A DNA stretch of 32,958 bases, taken from contig JAHFSZ010000006.1 in NCBI GenBank assembly GCA_023265515.1, forward strand, positions 7,549 through 40,506, given 5' to 3'. The notes under the pieces were generated by a model. The model worked only from the letters and a program-made list of their open reading frames with translations, did not search any database and was not told the origin of the DNA. The stretch is from Verrucomicrobiota bacterium. Lineage in GTDB: Bacteria > Verrucomicrobiota > Verrucomicrobiia > JABWAM01 > JAHFSZ01. A program made the position numbers and the translations under genes. Position 1 is the first letter of the stretch. Every line of letters starts with the position of its first letter. Of this stretch, positions 13,748 through 22,547 are shown in pieces.

Positions 13748-15517
13748 GTGAACAGGATTCGCATTCTTACCGAGGCCGTGGCCAACAAGATTGCCGCCGG
13801 CGAGGTGGTGGAGCGGCCCGCCTCTGCATGCAAGGAGCTGATCGAAAACTCCATTGACGCCGGCGGCGCTCATATCCGCATCGACGTGCGCGGCGGCGGC
13901 CGCACCCTGATCCGCGTCACCGACAACGGCTGCGGCATGAGCCGGGACGACGCACTTCTCTGCTTCGAGCGCCACGCCACCAGCAAGATCAAGACCGCCG
14001 TCGATATTGAAGAGATACGGACGCTTGGATTTCGGGGCGAGGCGATCCCGAGCCTCGCGGCTGTCTCGCGCTTCAGGCTCCTGACGCGCGAGCCCAATGC
14101 TCTCGAGGGGACGGAAATTGAGGCCGACGGCGGAAAAATCCGCTCCGTCCGCGCCGCGGGATGCCCGGCCGGAACCCAGATCGAAATGCGGCAGCTCTTT
14201 TTTAACGTTCCCGCTCGGAAAAAATTCCTGAAAAGCGAACAGACGGAGCTGGCCCGCATCCACCAGCTCGGGATTCTTTATGCTCTTGCTCATCCGCGGA
14301 TTCAGTTTTCTTTGCGCCACCACGAGCGGGTGCTGTTGGAGGCGCCTCCGGCAGAAAAACTGCGCGAAAGGGTGCGCTCTCTCTTCGGTGGCGAGATCCT
14401 GTCGCAACTGGTGCCGGTCGAGCACGAGGGACATGGCATTCGTGTCGTCGGCCTCACCGCGAAACCCGGATTTGTACGAAGCAACCGGCGTGAGGTGCAT
14501 TTTTTTGTCAACCAGCGCCCGGTCGAAAGCCGCGCGGTCTACTACGGCCTCCTGGAAGGATATCACAACGCGCTGATGAAGGGAAAATTTCCCGTCACGC
14601 TGCTCTTTGTCGAGATCGATCCCGCGGGAGTCGACGTGAACATCCATCCGGCCAAGCGCGAAGTCCGTTTCCGCGACGAAGCCTCCGTCCAGGCTGGAGT
14701 TGCGCAAGCCGTGCGCGAGGCGCTTGGAAAAGGGGAGGGCCGTCCGGTGGCTGTCTCGGCGGGAACCCCGATTCTGATGCCGGATCGCTCCTATGTTTCA
14801 ACTGGTGTCCAAGAAGAAGTTCTCGTTCGGGAGTCGCTTTCCCTGAGTCTTGACTCGGCGACACGGCGACACGGCGACACGGCGACAGCTGCGCAGACCG
14901 GACCCATGGCGGCTTTGGACCTTGGACATGGGACCTTGGACATCGGTGTGATCCACGGCATCGTCGGCCGGCTTTATATCCTGGCCGAAAACCGCGGCGG
15001 CCTCGTGATCATCGACCAACATGCCGCGCACGAGCGAATTCTCTACGAGCGACTCCTTGACCAGCTCGCCAAGAAAGCTGCGCCGTCGCAGAAGCTGTTG
15101 GCAGCCAGGAGCGTCGAGTTAACTCCGGCTGATTTCCAATTTTTGAAGGAGCAGATTCCTCTTCTCGAACGCATGGGTTTCGGCGTTTCGGAGTTCGGGA
15201 AAAACGCCCTGATGGTCGACGCACTGCCGCCCCATCTGCCGCCGGAAAACCTCGGATCACTTTTCCGTTGTATCGCCGACGCGCTCCAGGACGCGGGACG
15301 GGGAGTGAACCGCGAACGGTTCCGCGAAGACGTCATTGCCAAGACGGTTTGCCGTGCGGCGGTCAAGGCGAACGATCCGCTGAAGATCAAGGAAGCCGAG
15401 AGCCTGCTTCGAGATTTGCTCGAGTGCCGCCAGCCCTATTGCTGTCCCCACGGGCGCCCCACGATGATCCAGATTACCAAGGAGGAGCTTGAGAAAAAAT
15501 TTGGAAGACGGGCTTAG
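13748..15517 (+). CDS. mutL: DNA mismatch repair protein MutL
   Basis: 589 aa with a GTG start at 13748, fixed by the family N-terminus 'IRILTEAVANKIAAGEVVERPAS'. The GHKL ATPase part has 'ELIENSIDAG', 'DNGCGM', 'FERHATSKI' and 'LGFRGEAIPSL'; 'FVNQRPV' marks the transducer domain. The C-terminal domain carries 'DQHAAHERILYE' (423-434), an exact DQHA(X)2E(X)4E match, plus 'CPHGRPT' near the end, so it should be a metal-dependent nicking endonuclease as in bacteria lacking MutH. The linker (about 370-398) is encoded by two adjacent short tandem arrays, a lineage-specific expansion in a flexible region. mutS is not in the window. It starts 15 nt after the deacetylase stop. Confidence 0.96.
   Translation: MNRIRILTEAVANKIAAGEVVERPASACKELIENSIDAGGAHIRIDVRGGGRTLIRVTDNGCGMSRDDALLCFERHATSKIKTAVDIEEIRTLGFRGEAIPSLAAVSRFRLLTREPNALEGTEIEADGGKIRSVRAAGCPAGTQIEMRQLFFNVPARKKFLKSEQTELARIHQLGILYALAHPRIQFSLRHHERVLLEAPPAEKLRERVRSLFGGEILSQLVPVEHEGHGIRVVGLTAKPGFVRSNRREVHFFVNQRPVESRAVYYGLLEGYHNALMKGKFPVTLLFVEIDPAGVDVNIHPAKREVRFRDEASVQAGVAQAVREALGKGEGRPVAVSAGTPILMPDRSYVSTGVQEEVLVRESLSLSLDSATRRHGDTATAAQTGPMAALDLGHGTLDIGVIHGIVGRLYILAENRGGLVIIDQHAAHERILYERLLDQLAKKAAPSQKLLAARSVELTPADFQFLKEQIPLLERMGFGVSEFGKNALMVDALPPHLPPENLGSLFRCIADALQDAGRGVNRERFREDVIAKTVCRAAVKANDPLKIKEAESLLRDLLECRQPYCCPHGRPTMIQITKEELEKKFGRRA
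14856..14887. repeat. Octamer tandem array, unit CGGCGACA, 4 perfect copies, inside mutL
   Basis: Four perfect copies of CGGCGACA (32 bp) in the MutL linker. Because 8 is not a multiple of 3, the array reads as an irregular peptide (ATRRHGDTAT) rather than a peptide repeat, which argues for selection or copying at DNA level. An in-register slip by one unit would shift the frame. Confidence 0.92.
14914..14941. repeat. Heptamer tandem array, unit CTTGGAC, 4 degenerate copies, inside mutL
   Basis: Units are TTTGGAC, CTTGGAC, ATGGGAC and CTTGGAC, only 26 nt after the octamer array. It is encoded in the MutL linker as 'LDLGHGTLD'. Array length (28 bp) and copy number (4) match the other arrays in the window although the unit differs. 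Confidence 0.8.
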
Positions 15518-15684
15518 ACAGCCTTGTTTATGGGCATTTTGTGGTTTTTGGCCTTGGGGGGGTGCTTCAGGGTGTCAAGGCGGGTTGAATATCGCTTGCG
15601 AATTGGACGTTTAAGACCCATATGCTAGCCTGGACGGTTTGATAAACTCCTGAATTTGAACGAGATCCAGCGTAAGTTAAGCAG

Positions 15685-16596
15685 ATGGAAAGGCTTGTCC
15701 GCCTCTTTAATCACAACCTGCCGATATCACGGCGCCATTTCTTTCAAACGGTCGGCCGGGCGGTCGGCGTCTCGGCCATCGGGGCCATGGCCAGCGGGAC
15801 CTATGCCTACGCGGTCGAGCCGAGGTGGCTGGAGACCAACCGCCACACCGTCACGCTGGCTAAGTTGCCGCCTGCCTTTGCGGGGACGCGCATCGTCCAA
15901 CTGAGCGACCTGCATCACAGCGAATACCTTGGCCGCCAATATCTTGAAGAAGTGTTTGATGCCGCGATGGCCGAGAAGCCCGACCTGATCCTGCTCACGG
16001 GCGACTTCATCACCGGTTTCCATGGCAATGTGAAAGCCTACCGGAACCGGACCGGCGACTTTTTCCTCCGCGAGCTCTCCGACATGCTCCGAAAAGTGAA
16101 AGCGCCTCTCGGCGTTTGGGGATGCCCGGGCAATCACGACTTCTGGTACGGGTTCTCGGCGGTGAGCCGGTTCCTTCGGCAGAGCGGAGTTCGAGTTTTG
16201 CGCGACGAGCATGTCCGGCTGAACCGGCAGAACCAGCAACTGTTGTTGATCGGACTGACTGATCTCTGGTCGGAGCCGATTCGCTGGCGTCGCGCTTTGC
16301 GGCACACCAGCCGTAAGGACTGCCGCCTTGTCATGATGCACAACCCGGATTCCTTCAGCCAGACCGTGAGGTTCGAGCTGGATTTCGTCATGTGCGGGCA
16401 CACACACGGCGGGCAGATCAGCCTGCCGTTCATCGGGCCGCCGATCCTGCCGATCGCCAACCGTGCTTTCATCCAGGGCTGGTTTCGTGAAGGGGACACC
16501 CAGATGTATGTGAACCGGGGCATTGGCGTGATTGGCCTGCCGATCCGCTTCAATGCGCGTCCCGAGATCGCCGTCTTCGATCTGCAGCGGGCTTGA
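15685..16596 (+). CDS. Tat-exported metallophosphoesterase (YkuE/YaeI-like)
   Basis: 303 aa. A twin-arginine signal 'SRRHFFQ' (15-21) precedes a weakly hydrophobic stretch ending near 'YAYA', so a folded metalloenzyme is probably moved across or anchored on the inner membrane. Calcineurin-like metal motifs are complete: 'LSDLHH' (Asp75, His77), 'TGDF' (Asp107), 'GNHDF' (Asn150, His151), 'MMHNPD' and 'GHTHGGQ'. Relatives include YkuE and the lipid A/UDP-diacylglucosamine hydrolase LpxG, so a phospholipid-like or nucleotide-sugar substrate is plausible. The 167-nt gap before it contains no gene and only weak promoter-like pairs. Substrate not determined. Confidence 0.85.
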   Translation: MERLVRLFNHNLPISRRHFFQTVGRAVGVSAIGAMASGTYAYAVEPRWLETNRHTVTLAKLPPAFAGTRIVQLSDLHHSEYLGRQYLEEVFDAAMAEKPDLILLTGDFITGFHGNVKAYRNRTGDFFLRELSDMLRKVKAPLGVWGCPGNHDFWYGFSAVSRFLRQSGVRVLRDEHVRLNRQNQQLLLIGLTDLWSEPIRWRRALRHTSRKDCRLVMMHNPDSFSQTVRFELDFVMCGHTHGGQISLPFIGPPILPIANRAFIQGWFREGDTQMYVNRGIGVIGLPIRFNARPEIAVFDLQRA

Positions 16597-16709
16597 ACGT
16601 CGCTCCAGCGCTGAAGCATCCGCTCCCACGTGCCACGCGAGCAACGATGCTCCTGCAAAGCTTTCCGTGCTTGCCGCCGTTGTTGCTCCGGGTTAACAGT
16701 TCAGCAGCC
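16597..16709 (+). repeat. serS leader with small palindromes and a shared 14-mer
   Basis: The 113-nt gap between the phosphoesterase and serS holds CTCCAGCGCTGAAG (16603-16616), identical to bases 1784-1797 at the bioA end, and a small hairpin GAGCA-ACGA-TGCTC at about 16637-16650. The ORF track reads through in frame with serS, but the peptide (HPLPRATRATMLLQS) is not SerRS-like. It looks like a piece of a dispersed palindromic repeat that also serves as leader. No T-box features are evident. Confidence 0.55.
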
Positions 16710-17981
16710 ATGCTGGACATCAAGCTGATCCGTGAGAATGCCGACGCCGTCAAAAAAGGACTTTCGAAGCGGGATCCCGCGTTTGCCGGCGCCGTTGATT
16801 CGATCCGAAAGCTTGATGAAGACCGGCGCAGGATCATCGTCGAGACCGAGACTCTGAAAAACCAGCGCAATGTGGCCAGCCGGGAGATCGGCCAGATCAA
16901 GTCCAAAGGTCAGGATGCCTCCTCGGCGATGGCGGCCATGAAGAAAGTGGGTGATGACATCGCCACGCTCGACCAAAAGCTTCGCGAGATGGACGAGAAA
17001 GTCCATCGCGAGCTTCTTCTGTTGCCGAACCTGCCGCACGATTCCGTGCCGGCCGGCGACGGATTGGCGAATCGTGAGATCCGGACCTGGGGCAAGAAGA
17101 GAAAATTCGAATTCAAGCCCAAACCCCACTGGGAACTTGGCGAAAATCTCGGTATCCTCGACTTCAAAGGAGCGGCGAAGATCACCGGCAGCGGGTTCGT
17201 TTCCTTCCGCAAGCAGGGAGCGCGTCTGGAACGCGCTCTCATCCAACTGATGCTCGACATTCACACGCGGGACCATGGCTACATGGAGATTTCGCCGCCC
17301 TATCTGATCAACGAAGCGAGCATGATCGGCACCGGCCAGCTGCCGAAATTCGCCGTCGACATGTATGGGCTGAAGGATGATCCGCTTTATCTGGCGCCGA
17401 CGGCCGAGGTGCCGCTCACCAACCTGCACCGCGAGGAGATCCTGAAGGAAGAACAGCTTCCGATCCGGTACTGTGCTTATACACCGTGCTTCCGGCGCGA
17501 GGCCGGGTCGGCGGGAAAGGATACGCGAGGCATGATTCGCGTGCATCAATTCGACAAAGTCGAGCTGGTGAAGATCGTCCATCCCGGGCATTCCTACGAT
17601 GAGCTGGAGCAGCTCCTGTTGAACGCGGAAACGATCCTCCACATTCTGAATCTCCACTACCGGGTGATCCTGTTGAGCAGCGGGGACATGGGCTTCGGCG
17701 CCGCCAAGTGCTACGACATCGAAGTGTGGTGCCCGGGCATCGACGCCTATCAGGAGGTGTCATCCTGCTCCAACTTCGAGGCGTTTCAAGCCCGCCGCAT
17801 GAACCTCCGATATAAAGGCGGGGACGGGAAGAACCACTTTTGCCACACGCTTAACGGATCGGGCACGGCTCTGGCCAGGCTCTTCATTGCCTTGCTCGAA
17901 AATGGACAGCAAGCCGATGGCACCATCGTCCTGCCTGATGCGCTGAAGCCGTACTGGGGAGGCGACCTGGTCATCCGGTGA
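16710..17981 (+). CDS. serS: Seryl-tRNA synthetase
   Basis: Class-II synthetase charging tRNA-Ser and tRNA-Sec. 423 aa from ATG 16710 ('MLDIKLIRENAD', the usual N-terminus); the track's upstream 39 codons are the repeat-bearing leader. Residues about 30-100 form the long antiparallel coiled-coil that grips the tRNA long arm. Catalytic features include 'TAEVPLTNLHREE', motif 2 'CFRREAGSAGKDTRGMIRVHQF' and motif 3 'NGSGTALARLFIALLENGQ'. Its length matches the family. The GYF_2 gene follows 66 nt downstream. No anomaly seen in the coding region. Confidence 0.97.
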   Translation: MLDIKLIRENADAVKKGLSKRDPAFAGAVDSIRKLDEDRRRIIVETETLKNQRNVASREIGQIKSKGQDASSAMAAMKKVGDDIATLDQKLREMDEKVHRELLLLPNLPHDSVPAGDGLANREIRTWGKKRKFEFKPKPHWELGENLGILDFKGAAKITGSGFVSFRKQGARLERALIQLMLDIHTRDHGYMEISPPYLINEASMIGTGQLPKFAVDMYGLKDDPLYLAPTAEVPLTNLHREEILKEEQLPIRYCAYTPCFRREAGSAGKDTRGMIRVHQFDKVELVKIVHPGHSYDELEQLLLNAETILHILNLHYRVILLSSGDMGFGAAKCYDIEVWCPGIDAYQEVSSCSNFEAFQARRMNLRYKGGDGKNHFCHTLNGSGTALARLFIALLENGQQADGTIVLPDALKPYWGGDLVIR

Positions 17982-18047
17982 TCCGCGGGACGCGGCGTGC
18001 GCGAAAATTCCTCGCCTTTCCAGGTCCGAACGGATAAAAAAAACGCC

Positions 18048-18884
18048 ATGGAACCGCAATGGTACTACACCCTTCAGGGCCAGCAGCAGGGCCCAGTTCC
18101 GGAAAGCCAGCTTCGGTCTCTGCTCCAGAGCGGGCAGGTCCTACCCAACGAATTTGTATTTAAGGAAGGGATGAGCGACTGGGCTGCGGCGTCATCGCGC
18201 GCCGAGCTCATGGGGGGACTTTCCCCGATTACGACGACTCCCGCCATCGGCGCACGGGTCGGCGAGCTTTCGATTGGCGCGGTTTATCAGGAGGCGATCG
18301 CGGTGTTCAAGGAGAGTTGGATTCCGCTCTGTCTGGGTTTTCTTCTTGTCCTCGCGGTCTCTTTCGGCGGCGGGCTGGTTGCTGGCGTGATCGGCGCGAT
18401 AGCCCACGACCGTCATAATGTTCTTGGCAATCTGCTGGGCTTTGTCATCAACGGACCGCTGACGCTCGGGACATGGTTTCTGATCTTGAACGCCGTCGAC
18501 CGCAAGCCGGTGTCGCCAACCGATGTGCTGGAAGGCTTCAGGCATTTCCTTCCGGCCTTTATCCTCAATCTGCTCATGATGGTGGCGATGCTTGTCGGCC
18601 TGCTCGCCCTCATCATCGGCATCTTCATCGTCGCGATCCTGTTGAGTTTTGCCTGGCTCTACATGGCCGACCGCGGCTGCAGCCCGGTGGACGCCATGAA
18701 GCAAAGTTTCGGGTGCGTGAAATCCAACTTCCTCACCGTACTGGTCCTGATGCTGCTTTGGATTCCCATTGCCATCGCCGGTCTTCTGGCCCTGATCATC
18801 GGGCTGATTCCCGCCGGAGTGTTCTGCTGGCTGACCCTGGCTGTCGCCTATCGGTGGTTGAACCCCCCGACGCCAGTGGCCTAG
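18048..18884 (+). CDS. GYF_2 (DUF4339) domain plus polytopic membrane protein
   Basis: 278 aa from ATG 18048. Residues 4-55 form a GYF_2 domain: 'WYYTLQGQQQGPVPESQLRSLLQSGQVLPNEFVF' then 'GMSDWAAASS', a bacterial cousin of the eukaryotic proline-rich-ligand-binding GYF domain. The rest has about four to five hydrophobic helices ('LCLGFLLVLAVSFGGGLVAGVIG', 'FILNLLMMVAMLVGLLALIIGIFIVAILLSFAWLY', 'VLVLMLLWIPIAIAGLLALIIGLI') as in DUF975-like glycerophosphoryl-diester-esterase membrane relatives. The soluble GYF_2 part probably captures a partner at the membrane. Track start 17997 is a shadow extension. Function unknown. Confidence 0.82.
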   Translation: MEPQWYYTLQGQQQGPVPESQLRSLLQSGQVLPNEFVFKEGMSDWAAASSRAELMGGLSPITTTPAIGARVGELSIGAVYQEAIAVFKESWIPLCLGFLLVLAVSFGGGLVAGVIGAIAHDRHNVLGNLLGFVINGPLTLGTWFLILNAVDRKPVSPTDVLEGFRHFLPAFILNLLMMVAMLVGLLALIIGIFIVAILLSFAWLYMADRGCSPVDAMKQSFGCVKSNFLTVLVLMLLWIPIAIAGLLALIIGLIPAGVFCWLTLAVAYRWLNPPTPVA

Positions 18885-18980
18885 AGAGGCGAGGGTTCGC
18901 GCCGAATGCTGTCGCAGTAGGGCGTTTTCCCCGCTAGAAACTGCTTTTGCAGCGCCCCGTGCAATGGCATTCTTTGGAGC

Positions 18981-19988
18981 ATGGCCGCTCATCGGAAATT
19001 CCCGGTTGTTTCCCGGCGGGGCCTCTTTCAGTCGTTTCAACAGTCGGTCGCCGCGAGTCGGCTCTGGCGCCCCGGCGAGAAACTCCTCGTCGGCGTTTCG
19101 GGCGGGCCTGATTCGGTCGCCCTGCTTCATCTGCTCTGTGCCACGGGTCACCGGCCGGTGGTCGCGCATGTGAACCACCGGCTTCGCGGGTCTCAGAGCG
19201 ACCGGGATGAGCGGTTTGTCCACGATCTGTGCGCCCGGTGGGGCCTGGAATTCGAGGGCGTGCGCGTCAGCACCCGGATCGAAGCCCGAAAAAGGGGCGA
19301 GTCGATCGAGGAGGGCGCGCGTCGGCTGCGCTATGATTTTTTTCGGCAGGTGGCGCGTGAACGCCGGATTAAAAAAATTCTGGTCGCCCATAACCGAAAT
19401 GATCAGGCGGAGACTTTGCTGATGCGCCTGCTTCGCGGATCAGGACGAAGGGGGCTGGGGGGAATGAAAATCATTTCGATTTTGCCTCTTGCGCGAACCT
19501 CCGGATCCACGCCACTGCTCGTGCGCCCGCTCCTGAGGATTTCCCGCGGCGAGCTGCTCGCCTATTTGCGGCAAAATGAGATCCCGTTTCGCCGGGATGC
19601 CACCAATGATCAGGAACACTTTTTCAGGAACCGGATCCGCATTCGTCTCATTCCATTGATCGAAAAACATTTTCAGCCGGCGGCGGTGGAAGTGTTCGCA
19701 AGGACGGCCGAGATTCTTGCCGACGAAGATGGGATTCTTGACAGGAGTGTCCCGCGCTTCGGTTGTGCATCGCGTCTGTCGAGGGCGAAACTGCTGAAGC
19801 TTCCCGAGGGACTGCGCGGCCGTGCGCTGTCGCGGTGGCTGGTGACAAGAGGATGCGCGGTCCCATCATGGGAGAGAATCGACGCGGTGATGAGGGTGCT
19901 GGCAGGGGATGCACGCGGACTCCGGCGAATCCAGCTTTCCGGCCGCAACGCCGTCGCCATCCGGAATGGAACGCTGGAGATTGAATAA
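18981..19988 (+). CDS. tilS: tRNA(Ile)-lysidine synthase TilS
   Basis: Modifies C34 of tRNA-Ile(CAU) to lysidine, an essential decoding step. 335 aa. PP-loop 'GVSGGPDSVALLHLL' at 38-52, then 'VAHVNHRLRGSQSDRDE', 'RRLRYDFF', 'LVAHNRNDQAETLLMRLLRGSG' (metal and adenylate loop) and 'NRIRIRLIPLIE'. It is a shorter form lacking the full C-terminal TilS_C domain seen in E. coli. The start ATG 18981 follows TTTGGAGC. The next gene begins three bases after its stop, so tilS heads a tight unit with the vWA and TPR genes. The 96-nt gap upstream contains no gene. Confidence 0.94.
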   Translation: MAAHRKFPVVSRRGLFQSFQQSVAASRLWRPGEKLLVGVSGGPDSVALLHLLCATGHRPVVAHVNHRLRGSQSDRDERFVHDLCARWGLEFEGVRVSTRIEARKRGESIEEGARRLRYDFFRQVARERRIKKILVAHNRNDQAETLLMRLLRGSGRRGLGGMKIISILPLARTSGSTPLLVRPLLRISRGELLAYLRQNEIPFRRDATNDQEHFFRNRIRIRLIPLIEKHFQPAAVEVFARTAEILADEDGILDRSVPRFGCASRLSRAKLLKLPEGLRGRALSRWLVTRGCAVPSWERIDAVMRVLAGDARGLRRIQLSGRNAVAIRNGTLEIE

Positions 19989-19991
19989 GAA

Positions 19992-22547
19992 ATGTTTGAA
20001 CTGACCCATCCATGGTTGTTGCTCCTGCTCGCGGGCATCGCCATCCTCTGGTACGGGCTGCGCCGGTCGCTGGCCGATATGACGGGGCTTCAGCGCCGTG
20101 CTTGCCTCGTCATCCGGCTTTTGATCTACGTTTTGCTCATCCTTGCGCTGGCAGGCGTGCGATGGATCCGGCACAGGGACTGGCTTTCCGTCGTTTATCT
20201 CGTCGACCGGTCCGCCAGCATCAGCGGCGAGGCCCTGAAAGATGCCGCAAAGTTCATCGAGGACTCCTCGAGGAATCGCCGCGAAAACGACCGGGTCGCG
20301 GTTCTAGGCTTCGGCACATCGTACGAGGTGCTCTTTCCCCTGCAGAACCGGTCGCCGTCAGCGCTGAATCTTGTCGCCGCGCCGGATGCCCACGGCACGG
20401 ACATCGCGGGGGCCATGGAGGCGGCAGCCGCGCTCTTCCCGCCCGAGTCAGAGAAAAAAATTGTCCTGCTCTGCGACGGTAATCCGACCCGGGGCGACGC
20501 GCTGGCGCAGGCAGTCCGGCTCGCAGGCGAGCGCATCAAGCTCGACACGGTCCTGCTGAAGAATCCGTTCCGGCCGGAGGTCCTGGTCCAGGAGGTTGTT
20601 TTGCCCAAAGAGATCAAGCCCGACGAGCCATTCCAGGTTCTGGTCAGGGTCAGGAGCACGCTGGCGCAAAAGGCGGAGGTGAAACTTCTTAAGGACCGGT
20701 TTTTGATGGATCGCAAGACGGTCGACCTTCGTGCCGGTGAGAATGAGGTCCTCTTTGAAACCCATGGCGGCGAGACCGGTTTCCATGCCTACGAGGTGGT
20801 GGTGCAGGCGCCGCAGGACACTGTTTTTGAAAACAACCGTGCTCTGGCGACGGCCGTGATCTCCGGCGCCCCTCGTGTCCTTCTGGTGGAATCGGAGGAG
20901 AGCCAGGCCCGTTATCTGGCCAATGCGCTGCGCGGCGAAAAAATCGACGTCACCGTGCGCAACACACTCGGCATTCCGACAGGGCTGGAGGATCTCCAGA
21001 ACTTCCATCTTGTCATCCTGAGCGATGTCGCGGCGCCCGATTTGTCGGTGCGGCAGATGAATCTGATCCGCACCTGGGTGAAGGACCTGGGTGGAAGTTT
21101 CATCATGCTCGGCGGCGAGAACAGCTTTGGATTGGGCGGTTACTACCGCACACCGATCGAGGAGATCCTGCCGGTGAGCCTGGAAGTCGAGAAAAAGCAA
21201 GATCAGCCGTCGCTCGCCCTGGTGCTCGTCGTCGACAAGTCGGGGTCCATGAGCGGCAACAAGATCGAGCTGGCCAAGGCCGCTTCGACCGCGTCTGTGG
21301 AACTGCTGAACAAGGATGATGAAATCGGCGTCATCGCGTTCGATGGATCGTATCACTGGGTGGTGCCACTGCAGGCGCGCCGCGATCCGCGCGATATTAC
21401 CGAGACCATCCTGACCATCCAGGCCGGTGGCGGCACCAGCATTTATCCGGCACTCGACCAGGCTTACCAGGCGCTGTCCAGGAGCCGGGCGCGGCTCAAG
21501 CATGTCATCCTGTTGACCGACGGCCAGAGCAACGAGGGCGATTACGCCTCGCTCTGCTCGCGCATGATGCAGGAAAAGATGACCGTTTCCACGGTGGCAA
21601 TCGGGCCGGACGCGGCTTTTGATCTTCTTCGGAACATCGCGGAATGGGGCGGCGGGCGTTTTTACCTTTCGGAGGATGCTTCGAACGTGCCGCAGATTTT
21701 CACCAAGGAAACCATGACGGTTTCACGTTCGAGCCTCGTCGAAGAGCCTTTCCGGCCGAAAGCGGTCCGGATGGGCTCCATTATTCGGGGAATCGAATGG
21801 GAGAAGGCGCCACTGCTCCTCGGCTACAACGCGACCAAGCCAAAGACAACGAGCGAGGTATTCCTTATGAGCGATCTGGGCGAGCCAGTGCTGGCGACGT
21901 GGCGCTTCGGCCTTGGCAAAGTCGGCGCGTTTACCAGCGATGCAAAAAATCACTGGGCTTCCGAGTGGCTGGAGTGGGGCGGATACCAGAAATTTTGGGC
22001 TCAGGTGGCGCGGGGTCTCATGAAGGCCGATGCCGAGGAGAGCTTCCAGCCGGTGCTGCTGGCCTCCAATGAAGGCGTCCATCTGGCGATGGACTCCGTG
22101 CGTCTCGACGGCAGCTTCGAGGACAAACTCTCGACGACGGTCCAGGTGGTTGACCCGCTTGGCCAGTCGCAGACGGTGCCCGTCGTCCAGCCGGCGCCTG
22201 GCCGTTATGAGGCCAGCTTCAATCCACAGACCCTGGGCGGATACCTCGTTCAGATCACCCAGCGGGATGAGAAGGGTGACGTCCTGCATCAGGCCACACT
22301 AAGCTATGTCAACAGTTACCCGCAGGAGTTTTTGAAGACCGATCCCGACCAGGAGTACATGCAGAAACTGGCCCAAGCCGGCGAAGGGCGATCTTCCCCC
22401 GCGCCATCGGAGATTTTTGCGCGGGAAGGCCCTGGAATCACCGCCCGCGTGGATTTAACGAATGGCTTTTTGATCGCGGCGCTGTTATTGTTCCCTTTGG
22501 ACATCCTGCTCCGGCGGTTGGACTGGGAAAGGTTTCGCGCAACATGA
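19992..22547 (+). CDS. Membrane protein with two vWA domains and a GATase-like middle
   Basis: 851 aa. Two N-terminal helices ('LLLLLAGIAILWYGL', 'ACLVIRLLIYVLLILALAGV') and one near the C-terminus ('GFLIAALLLFPLDILL') place most of it outside the cytoplasm. First vWA has an incomplete MIDAS 'DRSASIS' (about 72-78). A beta-rich segment follows, then a class-I-amidotransferase-like domain ('RVLLVESEESQARYLANAL', 'LGGENSFGLGGY'). The second vWA has a full MIDAS, 'DKSGSMSGNK' at about 415, with 'GGGTSIYPALDQ' and 'LLTDGQSNEGD'. This domain order is common in PVC bacteria. ATGA overlap with the TPR gene implies a joint complex. Similar to BatA/BatB only in broad terms; exact role unknown. Confidence 0.85.
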   Translation: MFELTHPWLLLLLAGIAILWYGLRRSLADMTGLQRRACLVIRLLIYVLLILALAGVRWIRHRDWLSVVYLVDRSASISGEALKDAAKFIEDSSRNRRENDRVAVLGFGTSYEVLFPLQNRSPSALNLVAAPDAHGTDIAGAMEAAAALFPPESEKKIVLLCDGNPTRGDALAQAVRLAGERIKLDTVLLKNPFRPEVLVQEVVLPKEIKPDEPFQVLVRVRSTLAQKAEVKLLKDRFLMDRKTVDLRAGENEVLFETHGGETGFHAYEVVVQAPQDTVFENNRALATAVISGAPRVLLVESEESQARYLANALRGEKIDVTVRNTLGIPTGLEDLQNFHLVILSDVAAPDLSVRQMNLIRTWVKDLGGSFIMLGGENSFGLGGYYRTPIEEILPVSLEVEKKQDQPSLALVLVVDKSGSMSGNKIELAKAASTASVELLNKDDEIGVIAFDGSYHWVVPLQARRDPRDITETILTIQAGGGTSIYPALDQAYQALSRSRARLKHVILLTDGQSNEGDYASLCSRMMQEKMTVSTVAIGPDAAFDLLRNIAEWGGGRFYLSEDASNVPQIFTKETMTVSRSSLVEEPFRPKAVRMGSIIRGIEWEKAPLLLGYNATKPKTTSEVFLMSDLGEPVLATWRFGLGKVGAFTSDAKNHWASEWLEWGGYQKFWAQVARGLMKADAEESFQPVLLASNEGVHLAMDSVRLDGSFEDKLSTTVQVVDPLGQSQTVPVVQPAPGRYEASFNPQTLGGYLVQITQRDEKGDVLHQATLSYVNSYPQEFLKTDPDQEYMQKLAQAGEGRSSPAPSEIFAREGPGITARVDLTNGFLIAALLLFPLDILLRRLDWERFRAT

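Noticed and set aside
14856-14941. Possible CRISPR-like array
   Set aside because: Units are 7-8 bp and contiguous, with no spacers, so these are micro-tandem repeats, not CRISPR.
16597-16709. T-box or other riboswitch in the serS leader
   Set aside because: No specifier-loop, AG-bulge or T-box sequence is evident, and the space is too short; the palindromes are better explained as a dispersed repeat.
18192-19391. 399-aa minus-strand ORF
   Set aside because: Antisense to the GYF_2 gene and to tilS, both with family motifs; its product is Gln/Asp/His-rich shadow sequence.
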